Assembly: GCA_037442005.1 (NCBI GenBank)
Contig: JBBIRA010000075.1
Location: 1-6,523, forward strand
Length of the DNA: 6,523 nucleotides
Direction: 5' to 3'
From: Leptospirillum sp037442005
Lineage (GTDB): Bacteria; Nitrospirota; Leptospirillia; Leptospirillales; Leptospirillaceae
A program made the translations under genes and the position numbers. The notes beneath the pieces are model-generated. The model was not told where the DNA came from. It saw only the letters and a list, made by a program, of their open reading frames with translations, and did not search any database. This document shows, one piece after another, positions 6,447 through 6,523 of the stretch (positions are counted from its first letter, which is position 1; every line of letters begins with the position of its first letter).

Positions 6447-6523
6447 TAATGAAGGGATGTTTTTTTTGCGGGAGGGAGAACCTGATCGACTGGTTCTTGT
6501 GAGGAAAACTGTTGAATGAAAGG
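6447..6523 (-). other. Possible C-terminal tail of an upstream leftward gene
   Basis: One minus-strand frame entering from the right edge is open for 25 codons and stops at a TAA (6449-6447), giving the peptide end VLPPAKKTSLH. Another frame is open for longer, so this is weak. It may equally be non-coding leader. No terminator hairpin follows it. Confidence 0.15.

Noticed and set aside
6501..6523. Start of a divergent plus-strand gene at ATG 6516
   Set aside because: Only two complete codons and part of a third are visible, and the spacing to GAGGA (10 nt) is long. It cannot be assessed.

Overview
The window carries four leftward (minus-strand) genes and no convincing plus-strand gene. An outer-membrane TonB-dependent receptor with a signal peptide makes the host a Gram-negative (diderm) bacterium. 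The style of the regulators and receptor and the mid-50s GC would fit an acidophilic Leptospirillum-like Nitrospirota, but this is only a guess because no rRNA or clade-specific marker is present.

Layout from right to left, in the direction of transcription. (1) 6258-6523 is a non-coding leader. It holds a plausible sigma70-type promoter and a good ribosome binding site for the receptor, and possibly the last codons of another leftward gene at the window edge. (2) 6257-3432 encodes a complete 941-residue TonB-dependent receptor with two tandem carboxypeptidase-regulatory-like domains before the plug. It is closed by a strong hairpin terminator at 3374-3415. (3) 3227-2460 and 2345-1545 encode two OmpR/PhoB-type response regulators, probably one transcription unit. 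The first has a degenerate receiver (Gln at the phosphoacceptor position, Ile instead of the conserved Lys); the second has an intact one. No histidine kinase is visible. (4) 1196-1544 has no gene and contains the end of an insertion element. (5) 1195 to the left edge encodes the first 398 residues of a transposase that joins a DUF4338 (DruA-like) domain to an IS701-type DDE domain. This gene is GC-richer than the rest (42 of the first 60 bases are G or C), consistent with a mobile element.

The receptor is terminated before the regulators, so co-transcription is unlikely. The proximity would allow the regulator pair to control the receptor, but nothing in the sequence proves it. The observations most worth following are the DruA-like/transposase fusion, the pairing of an aspartate-less receiver with a canonical one, and a possible disulfide in the receptor plug formed by the only two cysteines in the protein.
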